A program made the translations under genes and the position numbers. From Zygnema cylindricum (lineage: Eukaryota > Streptophyta > Zygnematophyceae > Zygnematales > Zygnemataceae), in the NCBI GenBank assembly GCA_037447655.1, contig JBBHKE010001195.1, positions 1-47,942 of the forward strand: a stretch of DNA of 47,942 bases, written 5' to 3'. Numbering within the stretch: position 1 is the first letter of the stretch; each line of letters opens with the position of its first letter. Below the pieces are notes generated by a model. The model was not told the origin of the DNA, did not search any database, and was given only the letters and a program-made list of their open reading frames with translations. Of this stretch, positions 44,052 through 47,942 are shown one piece after another.

Positions 44052-44292
44052 TCCATAACAAATGACCTGCATCCTTAAGAGACACAAAAACAACGGATGT
44101 ATATATTAAATACACGTAAAAACGGAGCTAATATTGCTTACTGTGTTCGGTTAGGCTTAACTGCTCATTCTTAAAATGAACTATTGATGGTTTTTTCAAA
44201 TTTACAGTCTTTGATGTGGTCTATTAAATTACAGGTGAAGGAAACATGTGAAAAATAACCCTCTTTAACTGAACCTTACTTACTCCGTGTTT

Positions 44293-45626
44293 TTAATAGT
44301 TGACTCCGCGCTTGGCACACTCCAATTTCAGACGCATCTCCTCATTTTTCACTTTCATTTCTTCATTTTTTATTTCTCTCTCCCGAATTGCAACCATACG
44401 TTCCTCTCTCTCATTTTCTTTTTGTTTTTGTTCCATTTTATCTTCTTCGTCTTTCCGTTGACACTCTATGTCGAAAGCTAGTTGGCGCTCTATCAACTCT
44501 GTTTTGGTTTTATTAAACCTTTGTAACGCCTCCATTTTCTCTTTGTCAGATTGATCCGCCTTAGTGATAAAACCAGAGATTATTCCCACCATTCCATTTA
44601 AGTCATCATTTCCTTGGGACGAGTCATTGTTTTCTTCATCCTCACAAACTCCTCTAACTTTTGCTCCCACAAGGTTTGAGATTTTTGATGCATCGGCACT
44701 AAATTCCCAAAATGCTAGTTGTTTTCCAGCTGGGGGTTCTTTTGGTTGGCGAGGAGATTTTTTGCTCTCCGGCGATCTGAAAACTTCTTTAACCCTCTCT
44801 TCTGCAGTGTTTGAAGCCCCGTCCCCCCCAAATTTTGCACTCTCCTTCGTCATCATCAGCGTCGTTGTTCTGCCTTGTGCACCATTTGTCCGCAATTATA
44901 GGTTGTGCATGACTTTTGCCTAGAGAAAATGTGTCATATTCCTCACCAATGTCATCATTTTTTCCATCCACCCTCTCTCTGTTTTTCACACTTGTTAATT
45001 CGTCCACCAAAATTGGACTGCCTTGCACCCCTGTTGCATTTTGACTTCCTTCATGATCGTTAATCTCATTCTCTGTCATAGGATGATTATGTTTTTTTGG
45101 ACTAGATTCATGTTGGTATAAGTTTTGCCTCCCTTGATTTGGTGTTTTATTTTGAGGTATCACTCATTTCTGTCAACTTAGTTTTGTTCTCGCATTATTA
45201 CGTGTCATATCTTGAATCGCTCCGAATTCTCCCCGTCCACCTTTCAACCCCGTAGTGTCAAAGCGACAGTGTAGAATAAGGTCTAATATGGAAAAAAATG
45301 TCCTTTGAGGTTCTTCTCTTGTTTCTTTCTCCCTCCTCAGTGCATCTTTATATTTTTTTTTCGTCGCTTAGTTTTTGTTTAGATGAAACAATGGAACGAC
45401 CTTTGTTGTCTGGTAGTTGATTGACGACAGTTGCGATTTTCTGCCATTGCTCTTTGGTGCAATGCTTCCCTGGGTTTTATTGGAGTTGACCCAACTAGCC
45501 AACAAAAATCTCAATTCCATGTTTCGTCAGACGATCTCGTTCTGATTCACCTCTCGTGACATGTCTATTGGGAGGCGTGTCTTCTTGCGAAATTTGACTT
45601 AAAACGGGAAGGTTGATGTCGTCCAT
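44293..45626 (-). pseudogene. Myb/SANT-like accessory protein of the PIF/Harbinger element
   Basis: From the ATG at 45626 the frame reads MDDINLPVLSQISQED, then a trihelix-like TKEQWQKIATVVNQLPDNKG after at least two stops and frame changes. A second frame covers 45163-44789. The last 200 codons (44895-44293) are open: FWEFSADASKISNL, then a highly charged coiled coil (EREERMVAIREREIKNEEMK). This N-terminal DNA-binding region plus C-terminal coiled coil is the layout of the Harbinger partner protein, and convergent placement with the transposase is usual. Three or more lesions make it a pseudogene. Confidence 0.75.
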
Positions 45627-47104
45627 TATCGTGTATCTCCCTCGCTTGTTTACAACATGTTGTACAAGTAGTAAATGGAATAAAAGAGAAGTGGGTGTGT
45701 TAGGGAGGGTTAGGGTGTGTGTTAAGTATAATCATAAACTTCTTTCAATTGAATGGTTTATCTTATAATTTAAAAGACGATTTAATTATTGGGAAGATGA
45801 ACTAGTTTTTGGGCGGATTTATTTTTGAATTCATAAAACTTTTTAAATCAAATATAACTTTACATCGGCTTATTAATAGTGAAAATCCTAATTAATAAGG
45901 AGCATCTTTTAGATTTATACAGTAATTTACAAAAACTAACGGTTAAATTTATAATGAAATTAATGGGTATGAATTGAAAATTATAAAAAGTTTAAATCTT
46001 TAGAAATACGAAGCTTTTTAGCATGTCAATGTAGTTTTTGTAAGTTAGAGTGCAACAAAATTAACATGAAAATGTAAACATTCATCAAAAGATTCATATT
46101 TAAAATTAAATTGTCAAGAAGAAAAGATAACCAAGACATGGGTGAGGGTAAAGATACCTTGAGAGTGAGCAACGACTAGCAACGGAAAGAGATTGTTAGG
46201 AAAAGCTTGGATAAAAGAAGAGCCTTTGCTTGGGAAAGTTCTGATAAGCTTATCAAAATTATGGGATGCTGAAAGTGAAAGGAAGAGATAAATCGTGTGA
46301 AGTGTCCACTTAGTCTTGCTTAGTACTTTGCCGATTTTTTTTTCGGGCACACTTCGTTTTTTTTTGGGGCATGTTATAAGTTCCTTTGAGGTTAATTTTT
46401 GGTCTGTACAAACGCTTGCGTGGCAGTATAGTTTGCTATGGAAGGCGTCGTACATATCATGTCTGGAAAACGTTTCAATTTTCGTACGGACAAGTGGCTC
46501 AAATCACGACACGCTAGTTGACGTAGCATAGCGTCACGTGCCAGTTCACGGCGCACAAAAAAAAGTACCGTTTCCATACCATACCGTTACCCCATTTTTC
46601 AAGTGTGAAACACACAAGTGTCTCCTTTCATTTTCGTACTAAATACAAAACCGTATTATAACTTTTCTTTTTACAGGCCCGAGTTTAAAATGTGCCCGTG
46701 CGGCAAAGTAACGGTTTTTTTGTCATTATCCACAAGAATCGATCGCTTGACATATTTCATCGTACAGAAGAAGTGAAGTCAGTACAATTTGCACCATCGT
46801 GAATTTTAGGCCAAATGTCGATTGGAATAGGGTGCGCCGATATGTTAAAGTATCGTATTTTTGTAAAGTATCGTATTCTACTATTTTTGCTGTCATTTTC
46901 CTCCAAAATTTAGTCCCCAACGAGAAAAACTTTTGACGTACGAAAAAATTGTCTTTACCACAATACAATGGACGCCATCTTGAACCTTTAAATGTACTAC
47001 AATTTTGTCCTCTTCTGTGCTCATTTTGGCATTTTCTTTCGACTCACGGGCACGCAAATCGAATTCGTCCAAATACTTCCAAGGGGAGTTTATTTCAGTT
47101 AAAG
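45627..47104 (+). other. AT-rich intergenic DNA, no gene seen
   Basis: GTTAGGGAGGGTTAGGGTGT near 45699 is faintly telomere-like and could be an element end, but no mate was found on the transposase side. The remaining frames are low-complexity or unrecognised. Confidence 0.45.
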
Positions 47105-47304
47105 TACATCCTGTATCTTTATTAGCGTTGACTATTTTTTTGCCACTAAGAATATATTTTCTCCATACACACTTGTTTGATTCTCACATGGAGACAACCA
47201 ATTAGAAGGTCAAAATCTTGGCTTTCAATTTCAAAGTGTATGGAAAAAAGATGTTTTAAGTATATAAAAAAAAACATTAGCGCTGGTAGTGATACAAGGT
47301 GTTT
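47105..47304. mobile_element. Short MITE, right TA lost
   Basis: Left end CATCCTGTATCTTTATTAGC follows TA; the right end is ATTAGCGCTGGTAGTGATAC then AAGGTG followed by TT. It shares GGAAAAAAGATGTTTTA-type text with the MITE at 21917-22137. Confidence 0.6.
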
Positions 47305-47600
47305 CGCTCAAACAGACAAATTAAAAAGCTTCCTAGCACGTGCCACACGAATGATAAATTTTTAGCATCAGGGAGAGTACACCTTTTGTTTTCACAACCG
47401 TCACGCGCATGAACGTAAGAAAAATGTACGGTTTTTAGATGTCATACTTTCATTCATGGGTCCCTTGAAAAAGCTAACGCCAACATCGCCTCTCCCTCTC
47501 TCTCACTCTCCCTTTCATCTCACACTTATTGGAATGAAACACGAAAATATTGGTACGAAATAAAATATAAAATATTGGTACTAAAGAAGAAATTTGAAAG
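47305..47600 (+). other. Unassigned sequence before the duplicated promoter
   Basis: No gene seen. A short CT microsatellite lies at about 47489-47515. Confidence 0.4.
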
Positions 47601-47800
47601 GTACAACATTCAGGTATAGATACCATTTCGCTCGTGTGAAAATTCGACCTTTCAAAAAATTAATTGCCGCCATTTCGAATTTACACTAGTCAAGGTAACG
47701 TTCATATTTGTGATTTTTTGAAATCGTCCGTACAAAAAGATATTCGTCGGGTATATTTAACTTCCGACGAAATCCTATCCTGCTAGTCCGAGAGCTTGTG
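47601..47800 (+). promoter_or_regulatory. Second copy of the expansin promoter segment
   Basis: Aligns with 36496-36695 over its length: GTACAACATTCAGG at the start, CATATTTGTGATTTT, AATCGTCCGTACAA, a TATATTTAA in place of TATAAAT, then TTCCGACG and AATCCTATC. It is followed by a GA-rich leader (47838-47942), as in the first copy. An expansin paralogue is predicted just past the window edge. Confidence 0.6.
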
Positions 47801-47837
47801 GGGATATTCTAAAACCATCTATAGAACTATTAGAGAG

Positions 47838-47942
47838 CGGACGAATGAGGAAGAGAGAGAGAGAGTGAGATAAAAGGAGAGAGAGAGCAAAAGAGAGGAA
47901 GCTTAGCGATAGTGAAAACAGAGCCAAGAGAGCCAAAGTGAG
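47838..47942 (+). repeat. GA-rich leader-like tract at the window edge
   Basis: Purine-rich repeats (GAAGAGAGAGAGAGAGTGAG and later AGAGAGGAAG) correspond in place to 36706-36785, which precedes the expansin pseudogene start. The sequence runs off the window. Confidence 0.6.

Noticed and set aside
43178-45720. Terminal inverted repeats and a TWA target duplication for the PIF/Harbinger element
   Set aside because: I could not find a convincing matching pair around the two remnants by eye, so element limits are not given.

Overview
The window looks like nuclear DNA of a green plant, a land plant or a streptophyte alga. It carries a plastid-type CGFS glutaredoxin with a transit peptide, the N-terminus of a plant-like P5A ATPase (PDR2/MIA type) and an expansin pseudogene. 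Introns have GT-AG borders, and most of the remaining DNA is transposon, MITE, microsatellite and AT-rich filler. I cannot name the species from sequence alone. No tRNA, rRNA, CRISPR array or bacterial operon was seen.

Layout. 1-5600: a decayed Ty3/gypsy retrotransposon with reverse transcriptase, RNase H and integrase remnants. Its integrase C-terminus carries a PHD-finger-like C4HC3 motif. A G-tract and a repeated LTR-like segment follow. 6414-6911: a small secreted cysteine-rich protein. 6.9-11.3 kb: AT-rich DNA with long GA tracts. 11303-15570: a nearly intact autonomous hAT element whose transposase is broken by one early stop; a 124-bp satellite lies inside it. 15.57-18.5 kb: an unfamiliar element with three diverged modules, each ending in a DNA hairpin. 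19-22.1 kb: a non-autonomous hAT copy with a perfect 8-bp target duplication, TA-flanked MITEs and a long foldback element. 22.2-23.5 kb: a probable three-exon gene for a small membrane protein with a plastid-like N-terminus. 25098-28166 (minus): a complete three-exon GRXS14-like gene. 28.5-30.0 kb: two more hAT-like elements. 32603-33295: the first two exons of a P5A ATPase; the rest is not in the window, and a 10-N gap and an LTR-like piece follow. 36496-37683: an expansin pseudogene with its promoter. 39.2-40.8 kb: two TA-flanked elements. 42.6-45.6 kb: a long CT tract and a degenerate PIF/Harbinger pair (transposase and Myb/SANT-like accessory protein). 47.6-47.9 kb: a second copy of the expansin promoter segment, probably starting another paralogue beyond the window.

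The host genes are not an operon and are unrelated except that two are plausibly plastid proteins. Most of the structure comes from nested mobile elements. The most unusual items are the PHD-like motif on the Ty3/gypsy integrase, the triplicated hairpin-ended modules with their relative at 39-40 kb, the one-stop hAT with its deletion derivatives, and the duplicated expansin promoter. All homology calls are from memory of family motifs; no search was run.
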